This document shows positions 9,671 through 18,236 of a DNA stretch of 64,000 nt, in pieces. A model generated the notes under the pieces. The model worked only from the letters and a program-made list of their open reading frames with translations. It searched no databases and was not told the origin of the DNA. Both the position numbers and the translations under genes were made by a program. The DNA is from RHLJ01 sp048058975 (GTDB lineage: Bacteria > Bacteroidota > Rhodothermia > Balneolales > Balneolaceae), in contig JBLLNP010000007.1 of NCBI GenBank assembly GCA_048058975.1, positions 186,001 to 250,000 of the forward strand, given 5' to 3'. How positions within the stretch are numbered: the stretch's first letter is position 1; each line of letters starts with the position of its first letter.

Positions 9671-10125
9671 TGGTAGAGGAACTGGCGGAGCTCATCCACA
9701 TTCATGAATCCTGTGCGCTGTTTTAACTGGTTTCCTTCCGGATCTAAAATCAATGTGCCAGGGAATACATAAACTCCCTGACTCTGAGCCCAATCTCTCG
9801 ATGCCACCTGCTGCTCGTTAAAAGTAATTAGTTCTTCGGAATTACCATCAACCTTAGCAGGAATGTAACCTGCGTCAAGAACAGCACGAACGGTAGAATC
9901 AGGATATACTTCGCGCTCCATAGCCCTGCAGTATTTGCAGCCCACCTCAAAAACATCCACTAAAATCAGCTTGTTGGTTTCCTTTGCTTCCTCCTGAGCC
10001 TCCGCTAATGTTCTCCATTCGGGGGCGTTTTCGATTTTCATCGGAGCAGTTGTTTTCAACGCATTGAATAGAAAGATTCCTATGAATGTTGAAATTACGC
10101 CTGTTATAATAATTTTTTTGCTCAT
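9667..10125 (-). CDS. Membrane-anchored thioredoxin-family protein
   Basis: 152 residues. A single N-terminal transmembrane/uncleaved signal segment (IIITGVISTFIGIFLFNAL) is followed by a thioredoxin fold with LILVDVFEVGCKYC at about residues 53-66, i.e. a CxxC redox pair (C63, C66), and a cis-Pro-like VYVFPGTLILDPEGN later. This resembles DsbD-gamma/thioredoxin_7-type proteins that work on the periplasmic face. The stop overlaps the purU start by 4 bp (ATGA). Likely a periplasmic thiol reductase; its partner is unknown. Confidence 0.85.
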   Translation of the reverse strand: MSKKIIITGVISTFIGIFLFNALKTTAPMKIENAPEWRTLAEAQEEAKETNKLILVDVFEVGCKYCRAMEREVYPDSTVRAVLDAGYIPAKVDGNSEELITFNEQQVASRDWAQSQGVYVFPGTLILDPEGNQLKQRTGFMNVDELRQFLYQ

Positions 10126-10205
10126 TGCTTATTTAAGCTCTTCTCATTTATTGAAATTTAAAAATAATATCTTTGAAGCTCTCAAACGAACTTGATTTTA
10201 CATTA

Positions 10206-10412
10206 ATGCCCGAGCCCATCGAATTTTATAAACTTGGAAAAATACAGGTGTCTGTTTTTGAAACAGACCGGCCAAATAAACTTCGCATCGAGTGCTTTGA
10301 CGGAGAATTTAAGTCTGAGTTTACTGCCAGCGAATATGAGTTTACCAATTATCGTCGCTTGATGAATCAGCGCATTACCGAGGCTTATGCAAATGCCGGA
10401 TCAGAGAAATAA
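10206..10412 (+). CDS. Small hypothetical protein
   Basis: 68 residues from the ATG at 10206 (MPEPIEFYKLGKIQVSVFETDRP). The frame can be read back to a TTG at 10173, but that adds a low-quality tail. Mixed beta-like N-half and a helical C-half with conserved-looking aromatic residues (EYEFTNYRRLMNQRI). No family recognised, no membrane segment. It is convergent with the Pycsar-effector-like gene (2 bp gap) and divergent from the thioredoxin gene. Confidence 0.5.
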   Translation: MPEPIEFYKLGKIQVSVFETDRPNKLRIECFDGEFKSEFTASEYEFTNYRRLMNQRITEAYANAGSEK

Positions 10413-10414
10413 AA

Positions 10415-10978
10415 TCAGCTGATCTGAAAAAATACCACAATAAAACTGGTTACCGAGAGAATCAGTCCTATCATAAAAATAGTGTAGGAGGCACGAAGAA
10501 GTTTATACTTCTTAGCCAATACGGTTCCCAATCCATGTAAATCGCGGGCCATGTTGTCATAAAGACGCTCACTATCCTGCATCAACTCTTCAATTCCCTC
10601 AACATAATCCTCGCGTTCCATAGTGTAAAAGTTTCCGAAGAAAAGAATATTAGCACGGTTGGCCCGAACATCCTCTAAGGTTACTGTTTCTTTACTAACC
10701 CGAGGACGAGCAGATAGTACCGCAAAAATCATAGAACCTAAACAAGTAATTAAAAGCACCGCCGTTGGTATCAACAGCCAGGGATTTGAATCTATTTTTG
10801 GAGAAATAGACGCTATTATGATGGAGATAATAATCCCATTTATACTGATCATGATGTTCGACTTATTATCGGCAATTCCACTTAAGTCCATATGCGTCCG
10901 ATAGGAAGTACGGAACATATCCGAGATTCCGCGTTTACGGGAACCTGATTTCCTATTATTGTTAGAATCGTCGCTCAT
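10415..10978 (-). CDS. Pycsar system effector-like membrane protein (DUF5706 type)
   Basis: 187 residues. A basic N-terminus is followed by FRTSYRTHMDLSGIADNKSNIMISINGIIISI, two transmembrane helices (about residues 42-62 and 67-90), a soluble middle (FFGNFYTMEREDYVEGIEELMQDSERLYDNMARDLHGLGTVLAKKY), and a final helix at about 163-184. The R-x-H-x-x-LS-x-IADNKANIMISIN pattern is typical of DUF5706 proteins, some of which are effectors in Pycsar (cyclic-pyrimidine) anti-phage defence and damage the inner membrane when activated. No uridylate or cytidylate cyclase gene is adjacent, and many DUF5706 proteins are not proven defence proteins. Function is therefore inferred from family only. Confidence 0.65.
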   Translation of the reverse strand: MSDDSNNNRKSGSRKRGISDMFRTSYRTHMDLSGIADNKSNIMISINGIIISIIIASISPKIDSNPWLLIPTAVLLITCLGSMIFAVLSARPRVSKETVTLEDVRANRANILFFGNFYTMEREDYVEGIEELMQDSERLYDNMARDLHGLGTVLAKKYKLLRASYTIFMIGLILSVTSFIVVFFQIS

Positions 10979-11040
10979 AAAACCATGTTTTTAATGCCGG
11001 GAAATATAGAGAAATAGAAACAAACTATTCTCTACAGAAA

Positions 11041-11060
11041 TTAGTTGTTGCAACAACTTT
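11041..11060. promoter_or_regulatory. Palindromic operator upstream of hmgA
   Basis: TTAGTTGTTGCAACAACTTT: the inner 16 bp (11043-11058) are a perfect palindrome. The arms TTAGTTGT/ACAACTAA with a 4-bp centre recur at 17011-17030 before hppD. Two TATAAT-like boxes follow at 11078-11083 and 11088-11093, so a bound repressor would cover the -35 region. MarR- or TetR-type dimers bind sites of this geometry; a MarR gene lies at 25950. Confidence 0.65.
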
Positions 11061-11124
11061 TTATCTGCGTTAAAGCATATAATTCTATATAATTGAATTA
11101 AAGCCAAACTAATTTTTTACCACT

Positions 11125-12288
11125 ATGCCTATTTATCACAGACTTGGAAAAATCCCACCAAAAAGGCATACTCAATTCAGGAAACCGGATGGGAGCTTGT
11201 ACTATGAACAACTATTCGGAACAATCGGTTTTGATGGAATGTCGATGCTCTCTTATCACCTGTACCGACCTACTATGGTTAGTGAGATTGGAAATCCGGT
11301 GGATGTAAGCCCTAAAGTTGCCGTTGCGAATAATATGAAATCGATGATGTTGAAGGGACTCGACATCCAACCCAAAGACGATTATCTGGAAGCTCGCGAA
11401 GCTATTCTAACCAATAGCGATGTAACCATTCACCTGGCTGCGCCAAGAAAATCACTCACAGAATACTTCTATAAAAACACCGACGCTGATGAATTAATAT
11501 TCATTCACCGGGGTAGCGGAACCTTACGAACCTTTATCGGCAATATTGATTTTGAACCCGGCGATTATCTTTTGATCCCAAGAGGCATTATTTACCAGAT
11601 TCGTTTTGATGATGAAGATAACAGGCATTTTATCACCGAATCTCATGTCCCTATTTATTCGCCTAAACGATACCGTAACTGGTTTGGGCAATACCTGGAG
11701 CACTCTCCTTATTGTGAACGGGATTTAAAGCTTCCTACCGAACTGGAAACTCATGATGAAAAGGGTGAGTTTGTCATGAAGATTAAGAAGCAGGGCATGA
11801 TGCATGAGTTAACTTATGCATCTCATCCATTTGATGTAGTTGGCTGGGATGGTTTTAATTTCCCTTATGGCTTTTCAATAAAGAATTTTGAGCCTATAAC
11901 CGGAAGAGTACACCAACCACCTCCGGTTCATCAAACTTTTGAAACATCCGCGTTCGTAGTCTGCTCCTTTGTGCCGCGGTTGTACGATTATCATCCTGAA
12001 GCAATTCCATCTCCATATCATCATTCCAACATCGATTCGGATGAAGTAATTTACTATGTAGATGGGGATTTCATGAGTAGAAATCATGTGGAGCAGGGGT
12101 ACATCTCCTTGCATCCGGCGGGAATTCCGCACGGGCCACATCCGGGAGCCTACGAGGGAAGCATCGGGAAAAAAGAAACTAAAGAATGGGCGGTTATGGT
12201 AGATACATTTAAGCCGCTTATGGTAACAGAAAACGCACTAAAGATTGATGATGGCACCTATTATCAATCATGGCTGGAGGATAAATGA
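11125..12288 (+). CDS. hmgA: Homogentisate 1,2-dioxygenase
   Basis: 387 residues, starting MPIYHRLGKIPPKRHTQFRKPDG and containing SYHLYRPT, IHRGSGTL, GDYLLIPRGIIYQI, YHHSNIDSDEVIYYVDGDF and GYISLHPAGIPHGPHPGAYEGSIG. These fit the cupin fold of HmgA with the Fe(II) His/Glu ligands near the C-terminus. The enzyme opens the homogentisate ring to maleylacetoacetate in tyrosine and phenylalanine degradation. It heads a block whose reading frames abut or overlap: fahA begins 4 bp inside hmgA. It is preceded by the palindromic operator at 11041. Somewhat shorter than the proteobacterial enzyme, as usual for this lineage. Confidence 0.96.
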   Translation: MPIYHRLGKIPPKRHTQFRKPDGSLYYEQLFGTIGFDGMSMLSYHLYRPTMVSEIGNPVDVSPKVAVANNMKSMMLKGLDIQPKDDYLEAREAILTNSDVTIHLAAPRKSLTEYFYKNTDADELIFIHRGSGTLRTFIGNIDFEPGDYLLIPRGIIYQIRFDDEDNRHFITESHVPIYSPKRYRNWFGQYLEHSPYCERDLKLPTELETHDEKGEFVMKIKKQGMMHELTYASHPFDVVGWDGFNFPYGFSIKNFEPITGRVHQPPPVHQTFETSAFVVCSFVPRLYDYHPEAIPSPYHHSNIDSDEVIYYVDGDFMSRNHVEQGYISLHPAGIPHGPHPGAYEGSIGKKETKEWAVMVDTFKPLMVTENALKIDDGTYYQSWLEDK

Positions 12289-13532
12289 GTTCTATATTGA
12301 ACACCTGGGTTAACGTCCCGGAACATTCTGATTTTACTATTTACAATCTTCCTTTCGGGATTTTTTCAACTGCGGAAAGATCCAAACGCATTGGTGTTGC
12401 TATTGGAAACCAGATTATTGACTTATCTGAAGTTTTAGCACTTGGTGTTTTTGATGGATTATCAGTCACTAAATCTGTACTTATTAATCCATACCTCAAT
12501 GACTTCATCGCTTTAGGAAAAAGTTCAACAAATGAAGTTCGTGAACGACTACAGTCTCACCTTTCAGACGAGAAATCTCCTTTGAAATCCAAGTCTTCTG
12601 CTTTTGTAGATCAACATGAAGCAACAATGCATCTCCCGGTAAAAGTGGGCGATTATACCGATTTTTATTCCAGCATTGAACACGCTACTAACGTTGGGAA
12701 AATGTTCCGTGATCCTGAGAACGCCCTGCTACCAAACTGGAAACATCTTCCGGTGGGTTATCATGGACGCGCATCCTCAATTATCGTTTCGGGTCAGGAC
12801 ATTCATCGCCCGAAAGGCCAAACCAAACCTGCAGATGGTCCTCCTGAGTTTGGTCCTTCAAAACGCATGGACTTCGAGCTTGAAATGGCTTTTATCGTTG
12901 GTAAAAAAACTGCGATTGGTAACTCTGTTTCTACAACAGAAGCGGAAGATTACATTTTTGGCATGGTACTATTCAACGACTGGTCTGCCCGGGATATTCA
13001 GAAGTGGGAGTATGTTCCGCTGGGGCCGTTTTTAGGCAAGAGTTTCGGGTCTTCGATTTCACCATGGGTTGTTACAATGGAAGCCCTGGATCCTTTTCGG
13101 GTTACCGGACCAGAACAAGATCCTGAGGTTTTACCTTATCTTAGGTATCAGGGCGTTAAAAACTTCGATATTGCTCTTGAAGTGCAAATACAGCCGGAAG
13201 GAGAGGAGGAAGCTTCAACTGTATCTGAGTCTAACTTCAAATATATGTATTGGAATATGGCGCAGCAGTTGGCTCACCATACCGTAAACGGCTGTAATAT
13301 AAATGTGGGAGATATGATGGCTTCCGGAACCATCTCTGGAAAGGATGAAAACTCTTACGGTTCAATGCTTGAGCTTTCCTGGGCAGGATCAAAACCCGTT
13401 GTATTAAATAACGGAAAAGAGCGCAAGTTTCTTGAGGATGGTGATACGGTCATCATGAAAGGTCACGCCGCGAAAAATGGAATCCGCGTGGGTTTCGGTG
13501 AAGTCCGCTCTAAATTATTACCTGCTAAATAA
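12285..13532 (+). CDS. fahA: Fumarylacetoacetase
   Basis: 415 residues. An N-terminal SH3-like domain (about 1-115, starting with the PFGIFSTAERSKRIGVAIG segment) precedes the FAH hydrolase domain with DYTDFYSSIEHATNVGKMFR, LPVGYHGRASSIIVSG, FELEMAFIVG, and VLFNDWSARDIQKWEYVPLGPF. The Asp/Glu ligands for Ca2+/Mg2+ are visible. It splits fumarylacetoacetate to fumarate and acetoacetate, the last step of tyrosine catabolism. Translationally coupled to hmgA through ATGA, and its stop shares a base with the next start (TAATG). Confidence 0.96.
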   Translation: MSSILNTWVNVPEHSDFTIYNLPFGIFSTAERSKRIGVAIGNQIIDLSEVLALGVFDGLSVTKSVLINPYLNDFIALGKSSTNEVRERLQSHLSDEKSPLKSKSSAFVDQHEATMHLPVKVGDYTDFYSSIEHATNVGKMFRDPENALLPNWKHLPVGYHGRASSIIVSGQDIHRPKGQTKPADGPPEFGPSKRMDFELEMAFIVGKKTAIGNSVSTTEAEDYIFGMVLFNDWSARDIQKWEYVPLGPFLGKSFGSSISPWVVTMEALDPFRVTGPEQDPEVLPYLRYQGVKNFDIALEVQIQPEGEEEASTVSESNFKYMYWNMAQQLAHHTVNGCNINVGDMMASGTISGKDENSYGSMLELSWAGSKPVVLNNGKERKFLEDGDTVIMKGHAAKNGIRVGFGEVRSKLLPAK

Positions 13533-14416
13533 TGGCGAAGCAATCCTATAAAAGTTTTGATGCGGGTGATGTTTCTCTTTTTGAGATGCAAAGTATTGTG
13601 TCTTCCGCCATTGCTCCCCGGCCTATTTGTTTTGCCAGCACTGTTGATAAAGAGGGCAATGTAAACCTGAGTCCTTTCAGTTACTTTAATGTGTTTTCAT
13701 ACAATCCTCCGATTATGATATTTTCGCCTTCAAGAAGAGGGCGTGACGGAACCACCAAACATACCTATGAAAACCTCCTGGAAGTTCCAGAAGCAACTAT
13801 TAATATTGTATCTTACGATATGGTTGAGCAGATGTCGCTGGCAAGTACTGAGTATGAGAAGGGGGTTAATGAGTTTATAAAAGCAGGTTTTACGGAAATT
13901 CCTTCCGATACGATCACTCCACCTAGAGTTGGAGAAAGTCCGGCAAGCTTTGAATGTACAATTGAAGACATCATCGAGCTTGGGAACGAAGGAGGAGCCG
14001 GAAATCTGGTAATTGCCCGTGTGCAACGCGTTCATATAAATACCAATTTCTTGAATGAAAACGGTAAACTTGATCCTCTGAAGCTGGATTTAGTAGGGAG
14101 AATGGGAGGAAGTTGGTACACCCGTGCCAGCGGAGCTTCGCTGTTCGAAATTCCCAAACCGCTCAGCACCAAAGGCATTGGATTTGACCAGTTGCCAGAT
14201 TCTATCCGAAAAAGCACGGTGCTAACCGGAAATAACCTTGGGCGACTCGCAAATCTTGAGTCCACTCCGACGGTGTCCGAAATCGAAAAAGCTGCTTCAG
14301 AGTTTAACTTGATGGACTTATCGATTGATCAGGCACATCAGCTTGCTAAAGGGATTCTGGAATCCGGAGATACTGAAAAAGCACTCGCCATTTTATTTGC
14401 TAAGGCCAATGGCTGA
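13532..14416 (+). CDS. Flavin reductase family protein (FMN-binding split barrel)
   Basis: 294 residues; the first ~205 form an FMN-binding split-barrel domain: SSAIAPRPICFASTVDKEGNVNLSPFSYFNVFSYNPPIMIFSP, then DTTK-like TTKHTYENLLEVPEATINIV and DLVGRMGGSWYTRA. The C-terminal ~80 residues form a helical tail. Family members reduce FMN with NAD(P)H or act as FMN-binding oxidoreductases. Its fixed place between fahA and the acetoacetate-CoA ligase ties it to aromatic catabolism, but the reaction is not known; feeding reduced flavin to an oxygenase is one guess. Coupled at both ends by overlaps. Confidence 0.85.
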   Translation: MAKQSYKSFDAGDVSLFEMQSIVSSAIAPRPICFASTVDKEGNVNLSPFSYFNVFSYNPPIMIFSPSRRGRDGTTKHTYENLLEVPEATINIVSYDMVEQMSLASTEYEKGVNEFIKAGFTEIPSDTITPPRVGESPASFECTIEDIIELGNEGGAGNLVIARVQRVHINTNFLNENGKLDPLKLDLVGRMGGSWYTRASGASLFEIPKPLSTKGIGFDQLPDSIRKSTVLTGNNLGRLANLESTPTVSEIEKAASEFNLMDLSIDQAHQLAKGILESGDTEKALAILFAKANG

Positions 14417-16364
14417 TCAGGAGCACATACTCTGGTCACCCTCAAAGGAATTCATAAACAATTCCAATCTGGAGCACTATCAGCAATGGCTTCGAAAAAA
14501 AAAGGGATTATCATTTAATAATTACCATGAGCTTTGGGATTGGTCCTGTGTAAATATCGAGGACTTTTGGGAAAGCCTTTGGGAGTATTTTGGAATTATA
14601 TCTCATTCCGAATACAATCAGGTTTTAAGTTCGCATTCCATGCCGGGAGCAAAATGGTTCGAAGGAGCTACTCTGAATTATGCCGAGCATATCTTTCGTC
14701 GAAAGCCTGATGATAGTCCCGCTCTGATATTTACCAATGAGGATAAGGAAACTGGTACTTTGAGCTGGGTCGGCTTAGAGCAATATGTGGCTTCTGCTCG
14801 AGAGTTTTTGAAAAGAAAAGGGGTCTCAAAAGGAGATACCGTTGCTGCATACCTGCCAAATACTCCTGAAGCAATTATTTCATTTTTAGCTGTTAATTCT
14901 TTGGGGGCTATCTGGTCTTGCTGCTCTCCCGATTTTGGCTCAAAGACAGTCATAGATCGATTTGAACTGATCCAACCCAAAGTATTTATAGCGTGTGATG
15001 GATATACCTATGGAGGTAAAGAGACTTCAAGAATTGATGAGGTTGAAAGAATTTCTTCCGCCATCTCATCGATTGAACATGTTATATTTATTTGCTCATT
15101 GGATCCTTCTTCAGAATTAGCCGGAGCTACTTTATGGGCGGATGTTATCTCTGATTCTGAAGCTAAAATTGCCTTCGAGCCCGTCGACTTCAACCACCCT
15201 ATTTGGGTACTGTATTCTTCCGGAACCACAGGAAAACCCAAGGCCATCACACATTCGCATGGCGGTGTTTTGCTTGAGCATCTCAAGTACATGCATTTTC
15301 ATAATGATGTTAAGCCCGGCGAGAATTTTTTCTGGTTTACTACCACCGGTTGGATGATGTGGAACTTCCTTCAGGCTTCGTTACTGGCGGGAGCAACACC
15401 TGTTTTATTCGATGGTAGCCCCGGTTATCCCGATTTGAATGCATTATGGAAACTGTCGGAAGAGCTACCAATTCATCATTTCGGAACCAGCGCGCCTTAC
15501 CTGGTTGCCTGTATGAAAAAGGGTCTTACACCCGGAACAGATTTTAATCTTTCACAACTTCGGTCTATTGGATCAACCGGAGCACCCCTTCCTCCCGAAG
15601 CTTTTGATTGGGTGTATGAAAATATCTCCAAAGATGTTTGGCTTTGTTCCATGAGTGGCGGAACCGATGTTTGTACCGCCTTTGTTGGCGGAGTTCCAAG
15701 TGAACCGGTTTTCCGCGGTAAAATACAAGGCAGGGCTTTAGGTTGTAGCCTTTTTGGTTTTGATGATGAAGGCAATGAAGTGTATGATTCTCTAGGAGAA
15801 ATGGTGATTACCGAACCCATGCCCCCTATGCCCATCTATTTCTGGGGAGATGAAAACCACGAACGCTATCGATCCAGTTACTTTGAAAAGTTTCCCGGAC
15901 AATGGTGCCATGGCGACTGGATTCAGCTTTCTAAAAATGGCCAGCTTACAATTCAGGGAAGGTCGGATGCTACCTTAAACAGAAAAGGAATCCGAATTGG
16001 AACTGCTGAAATCTATGCCGTTCTGGATCGTATTACCGGAATTAACGATTCCTTGATAGTTAACCTCGAAAAGGAAGACGGTTCTGACCTAATGCCTTTG
16101 TTTGTAGTACTTGCTAACGGAGTTGATTTTGAATCTATATCTACTACCATCAACCAAAAACTGAGAGACGAATGCTCCCCCAGGCATGTACCAGATATTA
16201 TCAAACCGGTAGAAGATATTCCCTATACCTTAAGTGGAAAGAAAATGGAAGTGCCCGTAAAAAAAGCACTGATGGGAATGGATGTTTCCAAATCGATGAA
16301 TAAAGATGCTTCCCGAAACCCGGAAGCGATGGATATGTTTATTACATTGGCGGGAAAGCTTTAG
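14409..16364 (+). CDS. Acetoacetate-CoA ligase
   Basis: 651 residues from ATG 14409, which overlaps the flavin reductase stop by 8 bp; a longer frame back to 14325 would overlap by 92 bp and is unlikely. ANL-superfamily adenylating enzyme: ATP loop YSSGTTGKPKA, GTSAPYL, SIGSTGAPLPPEAFDWV, SMSGGTDVCTAFVGG and GRSDATLNRKGIRIGTAEIY, with the acylation lysine in TLSGKKMEVPVKK. The ACAC_N domain (QWLRKKKGLSFNNYHELWDWSC) is specific for acetoacetyl-CoA synthetases. It activates acetoacetate released by fahA, feeding it to thiolysis to acetyl-CoA. Confidence 0.93.
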   Translation: MADQEHILWSPSKEFINNSNLEHYQQWLRKKKGLSFNNYHELWDWSCVNIEDFWESLWEYFGIISHSEYNQVLSSHSMPGAKWFEGATLNYAEHIFRRKPDDSPALIFTNEDKETGTLSWVGLEQYVASAREFLKRKGVSKGDTVAAYLPNTPEAIISFLAVNSLGAIWSCCSPDFGSKTVIDRFELIQPKVFIACDGYTYGGKETSRIDEVERISSAISSIEHVIFICSLDPSSELAGATLWADVISDSEAKIAFEPVDFNHPIWVLYSSGTTGKPKAITHSHGGVLLEHLKYMHFHNDVKPGENFFWFTTTGWMMWNFLQASLLAGATPVLFDGSPGYPDLNALWKLSEELPIHHFGTSAPYLVACMKKGLTPGTDFNLSQLRSIGSTGAPLPPEAFDWVYENISKDVWLCSMSGGTDVCTAFVGGVPSEPVFRGKIQGRALGCSLFGFDDEGNEVYDSLGEMVITEPMPPMPIYFWGDENHERYRSSYFEKFPGQWCHGDWIQLSKNGQLTIQGRSDATLNRKGIRIGTAEIYAVLDRITGINDSLIVNLEKEDGSDLMPLFVVLANGVDFESISTTINQKLRDECSPRHVPDIIKPVEDIPYTLSGKKMEVPVKKALMGMDVSKSMNKDASRNPEAMDMFITLAGKL

Positions 16365-16391
16365 CTCCTTTTATCAATCAACGGTTACATC

Positions 16392-16949
16392 ATGTTATAT
16401 CTGATCAGTGGCTCATCCCGTTCAGGCAAAACGCTTCTTGCAAAGAAAATTCTTAAAGAACACAGCATCCCGTATCTGTCGCTCGATTGGTTAATGATGG
16501 GTTTTAATGATGGAATACCTGAATATGGAATTCATCATTTACTGATGCCCGATGAAATAGCCCGAAGAATGTGGCCTTTTTTAAAGGGTATGGTAGATAA
16601 TATGCTCTTTGATGGACTGGATTATGTTATTGAAGGTGAGGCCATGCTTCCTGAGTTCATTGCTGAGCTTGTCAAAAAGTACCCTAATCAAATTCGGGTT
16701 GTATTTTTGGGATACAACGAAATTGATGTGGAAAAGAAAATCGCACAAATAAAAAAATACAGCACCGGAGAAAAAGACTGGCTGACTAACGAATCTGATG
16801 AATACATAAGAGACCATGTGCTGAATATGAAGAACCATGGAAGAATGATCAAATCTGAATGTAAAAAGCACACACTGCCCTATTTTGATACTTCTGCCAA
16901 CTTTTTAGAGGCAATTAATTCTGCCAAGAATTTACTTGTAAATGAATAA
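16392..16949 (+). CDS. Small P-loop nucleotide-binding protein, kinase-like
   Basis: 185 residues with a Walker A motif at the very N-terminus (MLYLISGSSRSGKTLLAKKIL, GxxxxGKT at about 7-14), and a lid-like charged middle segment (KKIAQIKKYSTGEKDWLTNESDEYIRDH). The overall size resembles small nucleoside or phospho-kinases of the AAA_33/zeta-like type. It follows the ligase by 27 bp and may belong to the same transcript, which ends near an inverted repeat at 16976-17011. Substrate is unknown. Confidence 0.7.
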   Translation: MLYLISGSSRSGKTLLAKKILKEHSIPYLSLDWLMMGFNDGIPEYGIHHLLMPDEIARRMWPFLKGMVDNMLFDGLDYVIEGEAMLPEFIAELVKKYPNQIRVVFLGYNEIDVEKKIAQIKKYSTGEKDWLTNESDEYIRDHVLNMKNHGRMIKSECKKHTLPYFDTSANFLEAINSAKNLLVNE

Positions 16950-16975
16950 CCGGGTTATAAACTAACCTTTAACAT

Positions 16976-17011
16976 AAATACACTTTCACCGAAACTCTAT
17001 AAAGTGTATTT
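16976..17011. repeat. Inverted repeat, possible attenuator or terminator
   Basis: AAATACACTTT (16976-16986) and AAAGTGTATTT (17001-17011) are perfect 11-bp arms with a 14-nt loop, between the P-loop gene and hppD. The stem is AT-rich and followed by only four T, so it is at best a weak terminator of the hmgA operon. It directly abuts the palindromic operator at 17011. Confidence 0.5.
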
Positions 17012-17030
17012 TAGTTGTCATAACAACTAA
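17011..17030. promoter_or_regulatory. Palindromic operator upstream of hppD
   Basis: TTAGTTGTCATAACAACTAA: two perfect 8-bp arms around a 4-bp centre, 17 bp before the hppD start codon. It shares both arms and spacing with the site before hmgA at 11041, so one regulator probably binds both. Confidence 0.68.
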
Positions 17031-17047
17031 TAATTAAACTGATTGCC

Positions 17048-18175
17048 ATGGATACTTTAACAGCAGAAAAGCAGGTAGCGGAAGAACTGGATTTCATGCC
17101 TATTATGGGTACTGATTATGTAGAATTTTATGTAAGTAATGCTAAGCAAGCCGCTCATTTTTATAAGTCTGCTTTTGGTTTTAAATCACTGGCTTATGCC
17201 GGGCTGGAAACCGGACTTCGTGACCGGGAATCGTATGTAGTTGTTCAGGATAAAATCCGGTTAGTGCTCACGTCTCCTCTTCACAGTGGTACTGAAATTG
17301 GGAAGCATATTGACCAACATGGTGATGGGGTAAAAGTTATTGCTCTTTGGGTTGAGGACGCTACTTATGCTTACAATGAAGCAGTAAAAAGAGGGGCGGA
17401 ATCTTACTTCGAGCCAAGAACCGAAAAAGATGACTCCGGCGAAGTAGTTCGTTCCGGCATCCACACCTATGGCGACACCGTTCATATTTTTGTGGAGAGA
17501 AAAAACTACAATGGAGTATTCCTGCCAGGATACAGAGCCTGGGAAACAAGATATAATCCTACTCCTGTTGGTTTAAAATATGTAGATCACATGGTTGGCA
17601 ATGTTGAACTCGGCGCCATGAATAAATGGGTAAAATGGTACGAAGACGTTCTCGGATTCAAGCAAATTCTGTCCTTTGACGATAAAGACATTTCTACCGA
17701 ATACACTGCCCTTATGAGTAAGGTAATGAGTAATGGAAACGGACGTATAAAGTTTCCTATCAATGAGCCCGCGGCAGGTTTAAAGAAATCTCAGATTGAC
17801 GAGTACATCGATTTTTATGAGGGTGCCGGCGTTCAGCATGTTGCCGTAGCTACCGATGATATTGTACATACGGTAACTGAGCTAAGAAATCGAGGAATCG
17901 AGTTTATTACCGTTCCAACCACCTACTATGATGTACTGGAAGAACGAGTAGGCAAAATTGATGAGCCGATCGACAAGTTAAAAGAGCTTGGAATCCTTGT
18001 TGACAGAGACGATGAAGGCTATCTCCTTCAGATTTTCACCCGTACCTTACAAGCCCGCCCAACGATGTTCTTTGAAATTATTCAAAGAAAAGGCGCTACT
18101 TCTTTTGGAAAAGGAAACTTTAAGGCACTCTTTGAAGCTATCGAAAGAGAACAAGAACTACGAGGTACTTTGTAG
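17048..18175 (+). CDS. hppD: 4-hydroxyphenylpyruvate dioxygenase
   Basis: 375 residues with two VOC (glyoxalase-like) domains. The N-terminal one starts GTDYVEFYVSNAKQAAHFYKSAFGF; the catalytic one has YVDHMVGNVE, GVQHVAVATDDI and the C-terminal MFFEIIQRKGATSFGKGNF, giving the Fe(II) His-His-Glu triad. It converts 4-hydroxyphenylpyruvate to homogentisate, the substrate of hmgA. The gene has its own promoter region with the palindromic operator at 17011 and a strong terminator at 18205, so it is transcribed separately from, but probably co-regulated with, the hmgA operon. Confidence 0.97.
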   Translation: MDTLTAEKQVAEELDFMPIMGTDYVEFYVSNAKQAAHFYKSAFGFKSLAYAGLETGLRDRESYVVVQDKIRLVLTSPLHSGTEIGKHIDQHGDGVKVIALWVEDATYAYNEAVKRGAESYFEPRTEKDDSGEVVRSGIHTYGDTVHIFVERKNYNGVFLPGYRAWETRYNPTPVGLKYVDHMVGNVELGAMNKWVKWYEDVLGFKQILSFDDKDISTEYTALMSKVMSNGNGRIKFPINEPAAGLKKSQIDEYIDFYEGAGVQHVAVATDDIVHTVTELRNRGIEFITVPTTYYDVLEERVGKIDEPIDKLKELGILVDRDDEGYLLQIFTRTLQARPTMFFEIIQRKGATSFGKGNFKALFEAIEREQELRGTL

Positions 18176-18204
18176 CGGTTTGTAAAACTTACTACATGTT
18201 GGTT

Positions 18205-18233
18205 AAGGCGTTCTTTCGGGAACGCCTTTTTTA
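18205..18233 (+). terminator. Rho-independent terminator of hppD
   Basis: AAGGCGTTC and GGAACGCCTT form a strong stem with a tetraloop-like centre, followed by TTTTTT. It lies between the converging hppD and hybrid-kinase genes and could also stop the latter. Confidence 0.88.
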
Positions 18234-18236
18234 TTG

